This document shows, piece by piece, positions 7,599-17,119 of a DNA stretch of 64,000 bases. This stretch comes from an uncultured Prevotellaceae bacterium. Lineage in GTDB: Bacteria; Bacteroidota; Bacteroidia; Bacteroidales; Bacteroidaceae. A program made the translations under genes and the position numbers. Location: positions 16,949-80,948 of the forward strand of contig CACYKA010000015.1 in assembly GCA_902774795.1 (NCBI GenBank), written 5' to 3'. How positions within the stretch are numbered: the stretch's first letter is position 1; each line of letters opens with the position of its first letter. Under the pieces are notes generated by a model that saw only the letters and a program-made list of their open reading frames with translations, ran no database searches and had not been told where the DNA came from.

Positions 7599-9410
7599 AT
7601 GGCCATCTTTTTACGTCCCATAATGACACGTATGTTCCTGTTCATGTACCTGCTGGGTATCATGAGCAGCATACTCACCATCCCTCCATACAAGACGGCA
7701 CACATGTATGAATGGGCTCCCTACGAGCTCTTTGCCGACGTGTATATCATCAGCGCAATATGGCTGCTGATAAAGGGGCTGCTATACAGGAAGGAGGCGA
7801 AAGACTGGAAGAGGAAAACCTGCAACTGGATATACAGAATACTGCTGACCGTCTTCTACATAGCGACATACATCCTGTATATTGCTGACACTTTCTGCTT
7901 TGTAAAGTTTGGCAGCACCCTCAACCCTTCGATGCTGCTGCTGATAGGAGAGACAACAGGCAACGAGGCAGGCGAATTCCTGCAGAGCTATGTTACGCCC
8001 GACATCATACTGAGTGAAGTGGGGCTTATTGCATTGGTGCCGTTGCTGCATGCAGCAAGTTTCATGGTTAAAGGTTTCAAGATTCAAGATTCAAGTTTCA
8101 AATGGGCTTACAACTTGGCGGCAGGGTTGGTTATTGTGGCTGTGGGTGTTTGTGTTTATCTTACATTCCCTAACAAGAAGATGTATGCCCACACGATGTC
8201 GCTTGATACAATAGGTCAGGTGGAGCACTCGCTGGCATATCGTCCTCATACAGAGATGTACCAGCCTCCGATGCGACTGGCATTTTCAATACGATGCAAC
8301 CAACTGGTGGCACAGCAGCTTGACAGACTCATGAATACCATAGGAAAAGCAGAGGTTGACAGCTGTTCGGTAAAGAGCCCAGAGATAGTGCTTATTATAG
8401 GCGAGAGCCACAACAAACGCCACTCGCAGCTTTACGGCTACGAAAAAGCCAACATGCCCAATCAGACACGTCTGGAGAAAGAAGGGCGGCTGACGAAGTT
8501 TGACGATGTCGTTGCCCCATGGAACCTTACCAGCTTTGTATTCAAGCTCTTCATGACCACATATTGCGTCGGCGACAAGGGAGAATGGTGCGACTACCCG
8601 CTGTTCTGCGAGATATTCCGCAAGGCAGGCTATCATGTCAGCTTCCTCACCAACCAGTTCCAGACGAAAGCAAAGCAGGAGGTGTATGACTTCTCTGGCG
8701 GCTTCTTCATCAACAACGAAGAACTTTCGAAGGTGCAGTTCGACACCCGCAACGGAAGGCTGCATGTCTTCGACGAAGGACTGCTGAAAGAATATGACGC
8801 CATAGCCGACACCACACGCAGCAACGGGCTGGAAGCAAAGGGACAACTGCATATCTTCCACCTGATGGGAATGCATGTGACCTACCGCATACGCTGTCCG
8901 AACCGCATGAAGAAATGGGGAGTGGGCGAATATCCTAACGATACTGACATACCGCCAAAGAGGCGAAAGGTGCTTGCCGACTACGACAACAGCGTATGGT
9001 ATAACGACAGCGTCGTGAACCAGATAGTGGAGCGCTTCAAAAACGACGATGCCATCGTAATATACGTCCCTGACCACGGCGAAGAGGTCTTCGGTCCAGG
9101 AGCACGCCATTTCTTTGGCAGGATGCACGATGCCGTCATCAACAAACGCCTTGCCGACGAGGAGTTCCGCATCCCGATGTGGATATACACTACCCCACTC
9201 TATGCCAAGAACCACCCGGACGTTGTTGAAGCCATCAAGAAAGCGGCACCAAAGAAATATATGACGGACGCGCTGAGTCACCTGCTCATGGGACTGGCAG
9301 GCATCCATACGCCATACTACAATCCAAGGTACGACCTGCTCTCGCCGGAATATGACGAGAAGCGTCCGCGACTACTGAAAAACAAGACAGACTATGACAC
9401 TCTTAAATAG
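7599..9410 (+). CDS. Membrane sulfatase-fold transferase (EptA-like phosphoethanolamine transferase)
   Basis: 603 residues. About five membrane helices fill the first 190 residues, followed by a periplasmic alkaline-phosphatase-fold domain. Metal motif VLIIGESHNKRH and late motif YVPDHGEEVFG fit the family that transfers phosphoethanolamine to lipid A or glycans; the nucleophile Thr is probably in the NLTS segment after DDVVAPW. A four-copy heptamer array (8076-8103) is translated as FKIQDSSFKW between the last helices. Its last 17 bases overlap the next acyltransferase gene, so the two are translationally linked. Substrate unknown. Confidence 0.85.
   Translation: MAIFLRPIMTRMFLFMYLLGIMSSILTIPPYKTAHMYEWAPYELFADVYIISAIWLLIKGLLYRKEAKDWKRKTCNWIYRILLTVFYIATYILYIADTFCFVKFGSTLNPSMLLLIGETTGNEAGEFLQSYVTPDIILSEVGLIALVPLLHAASFMVKGFKIQDSSFKWAYNLAAGLVIVAVGVCVYLTFPNKKMYAHTMSLDTIGQVEHSLAYRPHTEMYQPPMRLAFSIRCNQLVAQQLDRLMNTIGKAEVDSCSVKSPEIVLIIGESHNKRHSQLYGYEKANMPNQTRLEKEGRLTKFDDVVAPWNLTSFVFKLFMTTYCVGDKGEWCDYPLFCEIFRKAGYHVSFLTNQFQTKAKQEVYDFSGGFFINNEELSKVQFDTRNGRLHVFDEGLLKEYDAIADTTRSNGLEAKGQLHIFHLMGMHVTYRIRCPNRMKKWGVGEYPNDTDIPPKRRKVLADYDNSVWYNDSVVNQIVERFKNDDAIVIYVPDHGEEVFGPGARHFFGRMHDAVINKRLADEEFRIPMWIYTTPLYAKNHPDVVEAIKKAAPKKYMTDALSHLLMGLAGIHTPYYNPRYDLLSPEYDEKRPRLLKNKTDYDTLK
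8076..8103. repeat. Heptamer array inside the sulfatase-fold gene
   Basis: Four units (ttcaaga x2, ttcaagt, ttcaaat) read in frame between predicted membrane helices. Confidence 0.85.
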
Positions 9411-10476
9411 AGCAGAATGTTCAGCATTGAGGGGCATTGCCATCATCGGCATCTTCATGCATAACTACCTCCATTGGCTCAGGCCTATGGTGAAGGAGAA
9501 CGAATACCAGTTCCACGAGCATAATGCCGACCGTTTCTGGTTTATCCTTACCCACCCCGACCAAGACTTTATCTACCACCTCTTCTCGTTCTTCGGCCAC
9601 TATGGGGTACCAGTGTTCGTCTTCCTCAGCGGCTACGGACTGTACCTGAAGTACGAAAGCGGAACTACGGAATCAAGGAATAACGGAATATGGGAGTTTA
9701 TGAAGAGTCACTACAAGAAGCTCTTCCCCATGATGTTCTTGGGCTTTGCCGTTTTTGCTATGGTTGACTGGCTGACGCCAGGGCATCACCACTGGACGTG
9801 GGATGCTATCATCGAGCAACTCACTATGACCATAAACCTCTTCCCCGACCCTGATCATCGCATCTGGCCTGGACCATACTGGTTCTTCGGACTTATGATG
9901 GAGCTGTATCTTGTATATCGCCTGCTGCTCTACCGCCGTCACTGGGGTTGGAACGTAGGACTCATCATCTGTTGTATGGCCATTCAAGCCTTGTGTTGGA
10001 ACGATCCCGAAGGAGATGCCATCAACCGCATACGCTACAACTTCATGGGCAACATGATGCCATTCGGAATGGGTCTGCTGATAGCCAGGATTCAAGGTTC
10101 AAGATTCAAGGTTCAAGGTTCAAACGCCACTTTCAACTTTCAACTTTCAACTTTCAACTTTATAATTGCGGTGACCGCAATTATACTCCTCTCCTTCAAC
10201 TTCTGGACGTGGCTCATCATTCCGCTGTTTGTTGTCATCGCTCACATAGGCTTCATAAAGATGCTCTCCTCCATTCCTGCGGCAGACATTCTTGTGAGGG
10301 GTCTTGCATGGGTCGGAGGCATCAGCGCCGCCATCTTCGTCTGCCATCCTATCACAAGAAAGATTTTTATTCCCATAAGCCGGAGTGGTGACATCCTCGA
10401 TGGACTGGTACTTTACATCGTAGCCACCATAATGCTCGCAATGATATTCAAGAAAATAATAGCCACCCTGAAATGA
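9394..10476 (+). CDS. Membrane acyltransferase, acyltransferase-3 family
   Basis: 360 residues, multiple membrane helices. LRGIAIIGIFMHNYLHW carries the family Arg and His; VPVFVFLSGYGLYLKYE is the second family motif. The gene overlaps its upstream neighbour by 17 bp and its downstream neighbour by 4 bp (ATGA). Two heptamer arrays (10091-10125 and 10131-10158) are translated in frame as a polar stretch (RIQGSRFKVQGSNATFNF) between helices. Probably adds an acyl group to a surface lipid or sugar; no substrate can be read from the sequence. Confidence 0.85.
   Translation: MTLLNRAECSALRGIAIIGIFMHNYLHWLRPMVKENEYQFHEHNADRFWFILTHPDQDFIYHLFSFFGHYGVPVFVFLSGYGLYLKYESGTTESRNNGIWEFMKSHYKKLFPMMFLGFAVFAMVDWLTPGHHHWTWDAIIEQLTMTINLFPDPDHRIWPGPYWFFGLMMELYLVYRLLLYRRHWGWNVGLIICCMAIQALCWNDPEGDAINRIRYNFMGNMMPFGMGLLIARIQGSRFKVQGSNATFNFQLSTFNFIIAVTAIILLSFNFWTWLIIPLFVVIAHIGFIKMLSSIPAADILVRGLAWVGGISAAIFVCHPITRKIFIPISRSGDILDGLVLYIVATIMLAMIFKKIIATLK
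10091..10158. repeat. Two adjoining heptamer arrays inside an acyltransferase gene
   Basis: Five ttcaagg-like units (10091-10125), 5 bases, then four perfect tttcaac units (10131-10158), all translated. Confidence 0.9.
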
Positions 10477-11363
10477 AAAGCGTAATACAGATACTTCGTC
10501 CACACCAGTGGGTTAAGAACTTCTTTGTCTTCATGCCCCTGTTCTTCGGGCATCAGTTGATGAACCTGCCCCTGCTCATCAATACCATAGCGGCATTCTT
10601 CGCCTTCTCGTTCGTCGCCTCAAGCATTTACTGCTTCAACGACATCATTGACGTTGAGGACGACCGCAGGCACGTAGAGAAATGCAAACGACCCATCGCA
10701 AGCGGAAAAATCTCCGTTACGACGGGCTATATCCTTATGTTCCTGATGCTCGTACTAAGCATTATGATTTCCATGATGCTGCCTTACGAAGCCAAGACAA
10801 CGACTCTGGAACTGCCGTATATCATAATCATCTACTGGCTGATGGAGATGGCCTACTGTATCAAGCTGAAACGCATCGCCATCATCGACCTCTGCATTCT
10901 CTCCGTAGGTTTCCTTCTGCGCATAGCGGCAGGCGGCGCAGCATCAGGCATCGTACTGTCCCACTGGCTCATCATGATGACATTCCTGCTGACACTGTTC
11001 CTGGGATTTGCAAAGAGAAGGGATGATGTCATAAAATTCCAGAAGACCAAGATACCGCCTCGTCACAATACGAAGCGCTACAACCTCACTTTTGTGAACG
11101 ATGCCACAACGGTGACTGGAAGCGTGATGCTGGTCTGCTACATTATGTACACCGTGTCTCCTGAGACAATAGCCAATTTCGACAACCGCTACATATACCT
11201 CACGACAATCTTTGTTCTTTTAGGTCTGCTGAGATATATGCAGATAGCCGTAGTTGACGAAAAAAGCGGCGACCCCACAAAGGTGCTGCTGCGCGACTAT
11301 TTCACGCAAGTCATCGTCCTCTGCTGGGTCGCCTCCTTCCTGTTCATTATTTATATTATATAA
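10473..11363 (+). CDS. UbiA-family prenyl-phosphate phosphoribosyltransferase (DPPR synthase-like)
   Basis: 296 residues, eight or nine membrane helices. The first Asp-rich motif is FNDIIDVEDDRRH and a typical LRPHQWVKN N-terminus precedes it. Together with KLKRIAIIDLCILSVGFLLR these features point to the subgroup that transfers phosphoribose to a polyprenyl phosphate (mycobacterial Rv3806c type) rather than to ubiquinone or haem enzymes. Such enzymes start decaprenyl-phospho-arabinose or ribose donor synthesis, so the product may supply pentose for an envelope glycan. Start overlaps the previous stop by 4 bp. No epimerase partner is nearby. Confidence 0.8.
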   Translation: MKSVIQILRPHQWVKNFFVFMPLFFGHQLMNLPLLINTIAAFFAFSFVASSIYCFNDIIDVEDDRRHVEKCKRPIASGKISVTTGYILMFLMLVLSIMISMMLPYEAKTTTLELPYIIIIYWLMEMAYCIKLKRIAIIDLCILSVGFLLRIAAGGAASGIVLSHWLIMMTFLLTLFLGFAKRRDDVIKFQKTKIPPRHNTKRYNLTFVNDATTVTGSVMLVCYIMYTVSPETIANFDNRYIYLTTIFVLLGLLRYMQIAVVDEKSGDPTKVLLRDYFTQVIVLCWVASFLFIIYII

Positions 11364-13460
11364 CTAATTCCTAAACACTATCTCTCCGTCCTTGCTGTCG
11401 ATGGTGATATCCTTGTCCTTCGACACTGCACCTGCAAGCAGTTGTTTGCTGAGTGCATTGAGCACATCGCGCTGTATTGCACGCTTTACAGGACGTGCGC
11501 CAAAGTCTGGGTCGTAACCTGCCTCCGCAAGTGTTGCCACTGCTGCATCCGTAACCTTCAGCGTGAAGCCCTGTGACTGGAGCATCTTCGCTACGCGGTT
11601 CATCTGCAGGCGAACGATATCACTTATCTGTTCCTTCGTAAGCTGACTGAAATTGATGATTTCATCGATACGATTGAGGAACTCTGGACGGATAGGCGGC
11701 TTCACCATACCATTGCCATCGAGTATCGGAGCCTTGCCATAAAGCTGGTCCTTCGTCAGGTTGCTCGTCATGATGATGATGGTGTTCTTGAAGTTCACCA
11801 CCCTACCCTTTGAGTCTGTCAGACGTCCGTCGTCAAGAACCTGCAGGAGGATATTGAACACATCCTGATGTGCCTTCTCTATCTCGTCGAAGAGCACAAC
11901 GGAATATGGCTTCCTTCGTACAGCTTCCGTCAGCTGACCACCCTCGTCATATCCCACATAGCCCGGAGGAGCACCTATCAGTCGTGAAACAGAGTACTTC
12001 TCCTGATATTCAGACATATCGATACGCGTCATCAGCGACTCATCGTTGAACAGGTAGTCAGCCAGAGCCTTCGCCAGTTCCGTCTTACCCACACCAGTGG
12101 TACCAAGGAATATGAACGATGCGATAGGACGCTTTGGGTCTTGCAGACCAGCACGTGAACGGCGAACGGCATCAGATACGGCAGCGATAGCCTCATCTTG
12201 ACCTATCACACGATTGTGCAGTTCCTGCTCAAGGTGCAACAGTTTCTCGCGCTCGCTCTGCATCATACGTGATACTGGTATTCCCGTCCAGCGTGAAACC
12301 ACTTCTGCTATGTCATCGGCAGTTACCTCTTCCTTAAGGTATTTATTCTCTGATGTAGCAGTGGCATTCTGCACCTTTGCCTCCAGTTCCTTCAGCTTGC
12401 CGTAGCGTATCTCCGCCACCTTGCCGTAGTTACCCTCACGCTCAGCCTTCTCTGCCTCGAAGCGCAGGCGTTCCATTTCCTGCTTAGCCTGTTGTACTGA
12501 CTCAGCCGCATTCTTTTCTTTCACCCACTCAGAGCGCATACGCATCTCCTCGTCCTGAAGTGCCGAGATGGTCTTGTTCAGCTCTTTCAGCTTCACCTCG
12601 TCTTTCTCACGCTTAATGGCCTCACGCTCAATCTCCAACTGCTTCAGTTTACGAGTCAGCTCGTCCAGTTCCTCTGGCACGGAATCACGCTCCATACGCA
12701 GTTTTGCAGCCGCCTCATCCATAAGGTCTATGGCCTTGTCGGGCAGGAAACGGTCAGAGATATAACGCTCCGACAGCGTAACGGCCGCTATGCAGGCATC
12801 ATCCTGAATACGAACTCTGTGGTGGTTCTCGTACTTCTCCTTCAGTCCCCTGAGGATAGAGATTGCAGACAACTCGTCAGGCTCATCGACCATCACTATC
12901 TGGAAACGACGCTCCAGAGCCTTGTCCTTCTCGAAGTACTTTTGGTATTCGTTCAGCGTCGTAGCACCAATGGCACGCAGCTCACCACGTGCGAGGGCAG
13001 GCTTCAGGAGGTTAGCAGCATCCATAGAGCCCTCTCCACCGCCAGCACCCACAAGGGTGTGAATCTCATCAATAAAGAGGATAATCTTACCCTGCGACTG
13101 GATGACGGCATTGATGACACCCTTCAGACGCTCCTCGAACTCGCCCTTGTACTTGGCACCAGCCACGAGGGCACCCATATCGAGGGTGTATATCTCCTTT
13201 TCCTTAAGGTTCTCAGGCACGTCACCACGCACGATACGCTGTGCCAAACCTTCGGCAATGGCTGTCTTACCAGTACCAGGCTCACCTATCAGAATAGGGT
13301 TGTTCTTGGTACGTCGTGACAATATCTGCAGCACACGACGAATCTCGTCGTCCCTGCCTATTACTGGGTCGAGCTTACCATTCCTGGCATCTCCGACCAG
13401 ATTCTTGCAGAAGCGCTCAAGTGCTTCTTTCGGATTCATTTGTTGTTCTGGATTAAACAT
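11364..13460 (-). CDS. clpB: ClpB-type disaggregase lacking the N-terminal domain
   Basis: 698 residues against about 860 for full ClpB. NBD1 starts almost at once ([14 protein letters not shown], Walker A GEPGTGKT, pore loop [10 protein letters not shown], Walker B LFIDEIH). A complete coiled-coil M domain follows (about residues 255-375), then NBD2 (Walker A GTTGVGKT, pore GYVGYDEGG, arginine-finger region [10 protein letters not shown]). The stretch after IIIMTSNL is shorter than in Bacteroides ClpB. The roughly 150-residue substrate-binding N domain is absent, and no frame upstream of 13460 encodes one. The start is preceded by a purine-rich ribosome site (aaggagaaagag). ATP-driven protein disaggregation with DnaK is the expected role; it resembles the internally initiated short form of E. 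coli ClpB. Confidence 0.93.
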   Translation of the reverse strand: MFNPEQQMNPKEALERFCKNLVGDARNGKLDPVIGRDDEIRRVLQILSRRTKNNPILIGEPGTGKTAIAEGLAQRIVRGDVPENLKEKEIYTLDMGALVAGAKYKGEFEERLKGVINAVIQSQGKIILFIDEIHTLVGAGGGEGSMDAANLLKPALARGELRAIGATTLNEYQKYFEKDKALERRFQIVMVDEPDELSAISILRGLKEKYENHHRVRIQDDACIAAVTLSERYISDRFLPDKAIDLMDEAAAKLRMERDSVPEELDELTRKLKQLEIEREAIKREKDEVKLKELNKTISALQDEEMRMRSEWVKEKNAAESVQQAKQEMERLRFEAEKAEREGNYGKVAEIRYGKLKELEAKVQNATATSENKYLKEEVTADDIAEVVSRWTGIPVSRMMQSEREKLLHLEQELHNRVIGQDEAIAAVSDAVRRSRAGLQDPKRPIASFIFLGTTGVGKTELAKALADYLFNDESLMTRIDMSEYQEKYSVSRLIGAPPGYVGYDEGGQLTEAVRRKPYSVVLFDEIEKAHQDVFNILLQVLDDGRLTDSKGRVVNFKNTIIIMTSNLTKDQLYGKAPILDGNGMVKPPIRPEFLNRIDEIINFSQLTKEQISDIVRLQMNRVAKMLQSQGFTLKVTDAAVATLAEAGYDPDFGARPVKRAIQRDVLNALSKQLLAGAVSKDKDITIDSKDGEIVFRN

Positions 13461-14173
13461 AGTCTCTTTCTCCTTTCAATTATGTTAAACTTATCTGCAA
13501 ACGAATCCGCAAACCCCATACCATACGCCCTATCACCGCCACTTTGACACCAAAATCCGCCAAAGTGACACAAAAGTATTTATCACCTCACACGGATAGC
13601 ACCGATAACACAGATTATTAGGTTTTTTCCCGCAGATATTGCAGAAATGGCAGAAATATTTTAACAAAAACATAAAAAACACCCTCTCATAGGATTGTGT
13701 CCCTTTCAGGGCCTTACGCCGCTACTGTCAGCTTGTATGCACACAAACAAGCTTGCAGCCATACATGCTGACATCATCGGCACCTACCAAGGTAGGTCTA
13801 TCCTACAGAGGGCAAAAACATCGATTGTTATCACAATCTCAAAAACCAAATCAACTGTTAGACTGACTGACAGGAACCAAATCAACTATTAAATTGAATG
13901 ATAAGAAATTTGAGGGAGCCAAATAGTATAGTATGTTTTTCAAGCTTTGTAAAAAGCTGGTGTTTTTACCCATGTCAGTATGTAAGGTCTCTGCAAGAGA
14001 CTATGATGTGAGGTAGATATTTTTATCTATAAGCTTGTTTATAAGTAAAAATAGATACCTTGCATCATAAAAGGGCTGTAAGCACTTACATACTGATATG
14101 GGTGTTTTTACGGTTTTTGTTTAAAAAACTTTCTGCGATTTCAGCGCTTTCTGCGGGACAGAAAATATCCTTA
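13461..14173. other. Gene-free repeat and hairpin region upstream of clpB
   Basis: No convincing ORF. It holds the clpB upstream region with cactttg/caaagtg inverted words (about 13541-13572), and a copy of the dispersed ctcacacggatagcac word (13587-13620). Further on are a hairpin with 13-base arms (13727-13739 / 13760-13772), a perfect acctacc-aa-ggtaggt hairpin (13782-13797), two direct copies of accaaatcaact near 13845 and 13876, and a larger folded element listed separately. Confidence 0.7.
13968..14103 (+). other. Cloverleaf-like folded element 1 (136 bp)
   Basis: Outer 19-bp stem 13968-13986 / 14085-14103 with a single G-T pair. Inside it are a small 5' hairpin gtctc-tgcaa-gagac (13987-14001), a long central stem (14002-14024 / 14046-14069, with two G-T pairs and one 2-base internal loop) and a weak 3' hairpin gct-gta-agc (14075-14083). 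The right arm is followed by gttttt. A 16-base hairpin agctttgtaaaaagct (13943-13958) precedes it. No protein is encoded. It could be a small structured RNA or a DNA-level mobile or recombination element. Confidence 0.5.
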
Positions 14174-14211
14174 AGAAAAAGAACCGCCCCCACGAGGAAA
14201 CTCGCAGGGGC
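14174..14211 (-). terminator. Terminator of the 16215 secreted-protein gene
   Basis: gcccc/ggggc outer stem and cgag/ctcg inner stem, followed on the minus strand by a T-rich tract. Nearly the same hairpin ends two other genes (17062-17100, 17905-17935). Confidence 0.85.
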
Positions 14212-14253
14212 AGTTGCATTAATGTCGTCCGACGAATGTCAGACCTCTATTTA

Positions 14254-16215
14254 TTAAAACTCTTCTACATTCAGCATTTCTTCAGAGAACTCAGCCTCAC
14301 GAGAGAGACCGCCCTCTACTACGTCATCATAGACATTCAATTCTGAAGCAAGCAGAATGTTGTTTGTTGTAATGTCTACCACCTCAATAATGAAGAGGCC
14401 CTTTGATGGCTTGCTAACAATCTGACCGTTCAGGTTATATATCTTACCAGTCTTTGCAACAGCAGCCTTATTAACATTAACCTCGTTAATGCCTGTTGCT
14501 TCTTCAAGACCAATAAAGCCACGAGCTTCACTATTAGCAGTAATCTTTAAGTAAGCCTTACCTGCTTCAAGCTTATTGCCAGACTTGAGCTGATAGAAAC
14601 CTACCTTATCATCTTTACTATTCAAAACATAAATGGTAGATTGATCACCCTCAATTGTTCCATCAGAAATCTTCAGATCAGTATCAATAGCACCAGCAGT
14701 CGCAACTGGCAGGTCGTATACACCTTCAGCAGCCTTGAGGACAACACCAGTGTTAGCAGGAACAGCGTCAACCTTATTAAGAGAAACCGTATTACCACCA
14801 GTATACTTTACAGCATAAGCTTCTACACCAACAGGAATCTCAACAGGATATATGCTTGAGAATGTTGCGTAACCAGCAGAAGTGATGGTAGCAGAAACTG
14901 ATTCAGGTATCTGCTCAATTACAATATAATCCAATGCGCTATTATCACCACTTCCATCTGCTAAATACTTAATCTGAGTACCATCTTCAACATCGTATTC
15001 AGATGTGACAACATTCAAATTAGCTCCTGAGACAGTTGCTGCAAACACTTTTTCCCCCACTCCGATCTTTACGATATAATTTTCATAATCTTTTGAAGCC
15101 GAAGTAAATGCGCCGACATAGAATTTGTATTTACCTGCAGCCAAAGTTGTGATATTCACATCTTCTGCTGTTTTAGCAGCCTTAGCATTTGAAGCTCTAA
15201 CTGGAATGTTGCCATAGATTGTTTCTGTAACTCCTGACAGGTTTTCTCCTTCAGAATAGAAAACAACATTATTTATACTCTTAGTATAAGTAACAGTTTC
15301 TACCTTATTATCTTCATCCAGAGTAATTTCCTTTCTGTACTCTTTATCTGTAGTACCCGCTTCATAGAGCGTTTTTTCCTGAAGAATATAACGAGGATAA
15401 GCTATATAAACAACATCCTCTTCGAAAGCTGAACCATCAGAAATTTTAGTCCCAAGACTAGAATTTAATGTATATTTCCAAGTTGCAGCCTCACGGAACG
15501 TGATAGTTACTACAGTAGAACCGTCACTAGCGATTTTTTTACCATCAGAATCGTCTGATTTATATATATATTTCTTAGTCTCATCATTGTTCAGGAATGA
15601 TTTCTTCTCAGAAGAAGTAAGCGTAATGCCTGCGCCAACTTCTCCCTCTCCCTGTGTGGATTCTTTAATTTCTGTTCCACCTTCGTCAACATACTTCACT
15701 GTATATTTAACAGCAGAAGCAGATGGATTCTCAACAGTAATACTGGTAAAATATAGATAACGTGCAGGAGTAAACTTAACATCACCATCAGCATTCACAG
15801 TATATACATAAGTGTTACCATCCTGTGACTTCAACGTAGCATTGGTTGATGGATTAGGATTACCAGTACCTACAATTGTGATAATTTGCCCTGCAGTACA
15901 TCCAAGCATACCCATTGCTCTGCCACCACCATTGAATTGATATAGTCCACCAGTTCTAAGTAACCATTTAGTACCCGTTTGGAGTATAAATTTCGAATTT
16001 ATTGATACACCTTCTACAGAGCACGTTCCCATAGATACATTATCAATCTTTGCGACTTCACTGGAAATTGTTACAGTCTTATCTCCAGAGAAACCCGCAT
16101 CTTGATACATCGCGATAAAATCAATAGACCATTCATCACCTGCCCACGCATTTGCTCCTACCATCAGCAGGGCTGCGACGAGGAGCGTCTTAGTTAGTAA
16201 ATAGAATTTCTTCAT
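14254..16215 (-). CDS. Large secreted protein with MucBP-like and Prevotella-type C-terminal modules
   Basis: 653 residues with a signal peptide ending ANAWA. Residues 170-245 (VKYVDEGGTEIKES...) look like a MucBP or similar beta-repeat. The part around residues 460-560 (ITSAGYATFSSIYPVEIP, VPANTGVVLKAAEG) is the module common near the end of Prevotella surface proteins, followed by the usual KIYNLNGQIVSKPSKGLFII. Instead of ending in the normal short NGKK-type tail, the protein continues with about 44 residues, strongly acidic at the end (EFSEEMLNVEEF). Function unknown; probably surface-exposed adhesin- or glycan-associated. Preceded by a leader of about 200 bases with strong structure. Confidence 0.75.
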   Translation of the reverse strand: MKKFYLLTKTLLVAALLMVGANAWAGDEWSIDFIAMYQDAGFSGDKTVTISSEVAKIDNVSMGTCSVEGVSINSKFILQTGTKWLLRTGGLYQFNGGGRAMGMLGCTAGQIITIVGTGNPNPSTNATLKSQDGNTYVYTVNADGDVKFTPARYLYFTSITVENPSASAVKYTVKYVDEGGTEIKESTQGEGEVGAGITLTSSEKKSFLNNDETKKYIYKSDDSDGKKIASDGSTVVTITFREAATWKYTLNSSLGTKISDGSAFEEDVVYIAYPRYILQEKTLYEAGTTDKEYRKEITLDEDNKVETVTYTKSINNVVFYSEGENLSGVTETIYGNIPVRASNAKAAKTAEDVNITTLAAGKYKFYVGAFTSASKDYENYIVKIGVGEKVFAATVSGANLNVVTSEYDVEDGTQIKYLADGSGDNSALDYIVIEQIPESVSATITSAGYATFSSIYPVEIPVGVEAYAVKYTGGNTVSLNKVDAVPANTGVVLKAAEGVYDLPVATAGAIDTDLKISDGTIEGDQSTIYVLNSKDDKVGFYQLKSGNKLEAGKAYLKITANSEARGFIGLEEATGINEVNVNKAAVAKTGKIYNLNGQIVSKPSKGLFIIEVVDITTNNILLASELNVYDDVVEGGLSREAEFSEEMLNVEEF

Positions 16216-16421
16216 AATTGTTTGTTTTTAAAATTAATAAAAAAGTTTATAAAAATTATATCTAGAATTCTTTTCTTCCTTTATATAAATAATTCGCGCA
16301 TGCGCGAATGTAACATTCATTAAGTTAATCCTCCGCGCCAAAGCACGGAGATTCTGCATCATGTACCTTCATGGGCACCAAACCTTATATAATTTATATA
16401 GTAGTTCAAACTTACAAGGGA
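16216..16421 (-). promoter_or_regulatory. Long structured leader of the secreted-protein gene
   Basis: From the likely -7 box (16422) to the ATG there are about 205 bases. They hold a perfect 18-bp palindrome attcgcgcatgcgcgaat (16292-16309) and a ctccg...cggag hairpin (16331-16335 / 16346-16350) in an AT-rich background. No known riboswitch class was recognised. Confidence 0.45.
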
Positions 16422-16429
16422 CAAAGATA
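16422..16429 (-). promoter_or_regulatory. -7 box TATCTTTG for the 16215 gene
   Basis: Minus-strand match to TAnnTTTG; no good -33 box at the normal distance. Confidence 0.35.
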
Positions 16430-17061
16430 CAAAATATATTTATTTCGCGCTTAACACTTTTTCCTTTTTGAAAGAACTGATAACATTTATTAACTTTGTT
16501 AACGCACACAGAAATTTCTTTAACTTTTCGCAAGCAAGGAAAAGGGCGGTTTTTATCATCTCACATGGATGGCACTCTATTATTTTAGTTTATTCCCGCA
16601 GATAGCGCAGATAGCGCAGAAGTCTTACAAGAACGACTATTAGCCATGCCTGACGCTGCACCTGCGGTAAAGGCTTATGGCTAAAGGAGTGCTCAGAGAC
16701 TCGACAAAGTCAAAGTTTTAAACCTCACACAGATGGCACAGAAACCACAGATACATTCATTCCTCACAGCTCATGCCGTAAACATTTTACGGCTACAGAG
16801 AGAGACGCTTGTGTCACTCTGAGAGCGAGCTTTCAAGATGACACATACGGCTTTCTCTTAACATCGTGCTTTGCACTATGCCTGAGCTGTGAGGAATTTT
16901 TCTGCCATATCTGCGAGTTCAGCGGGACTTATAATCCGTGGCATCCGTGGTATCCGTGTGAGTAAAAAAGAAGGGGTTTACCGATACGGCGTTTCGTGAC
17001 CTTTGATACGCCGTTTCGTGACCTTTGATACGCCGTCTCGTTATTATGTGTCCTTAGTCGT
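16430..17061. other. Gene-free region with hairpins and dispersed repeat words
   Basis: No credible ORF. It contains copies of the cacagatggcac-type word at 16560-16575, 16723-16740 and, inverted, 16932-16962. There is a hairpin with ttagccat/atggctaa arms (about 16638-16684), a larger folded element (separate entry), and three tandem copies of a 19-base word around tacgccgtttcgtgacctt (16985-17040). Confidence 0.65.
16759..16897 (+). other. Cloverleaf-like folded element 3 (139 bp)
   Basis: Outer stem 16759-16776 / 16880-16897 (17 of 18 positions match). Inside are a 5' hairpin ccgtaaa...tttacgg (16776-16792), a central stem (16799-16816 / 16839-16858, tgtgtca and agaga paired with an internal loop) and a 3' hairpin gtgctttgcac (16866-16876). 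The right arm runs into ttttt. It has the same plan as the elements at 13968 and 19297 but shares almost no sequence with them. Confidence 0.45.
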
Positions 17062-17100
17062 AAAAAAACAGCCCCTACAAGGAACGAACCTCGCAGGGGC
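17062..17100 (-). terminator. Terminator of the DUF6169-like module
   Basis: gcccc/ggggc hairpin followed on the minus strand by a run of seven T. Same family as the hairpins at 14174 and 17905. Confidence 0.85.
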
Positions 17101-17119
17101 AGTTTTTGTTAGCCGTTTG

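Noticed and set aside
8286-9308. 340-codon minus-strand ORF opposite the sulfatase-fold gene
   Set aside because: Long only because of the codon pattern of the real gene; no recognisable domain.
13968-14103. tRNA or riboswitch reading of folded element 1
   Set aside because: No tRNA anticodon arm lengths, CCA or T-loop words; no downstream gene on the plus strand to regulate.
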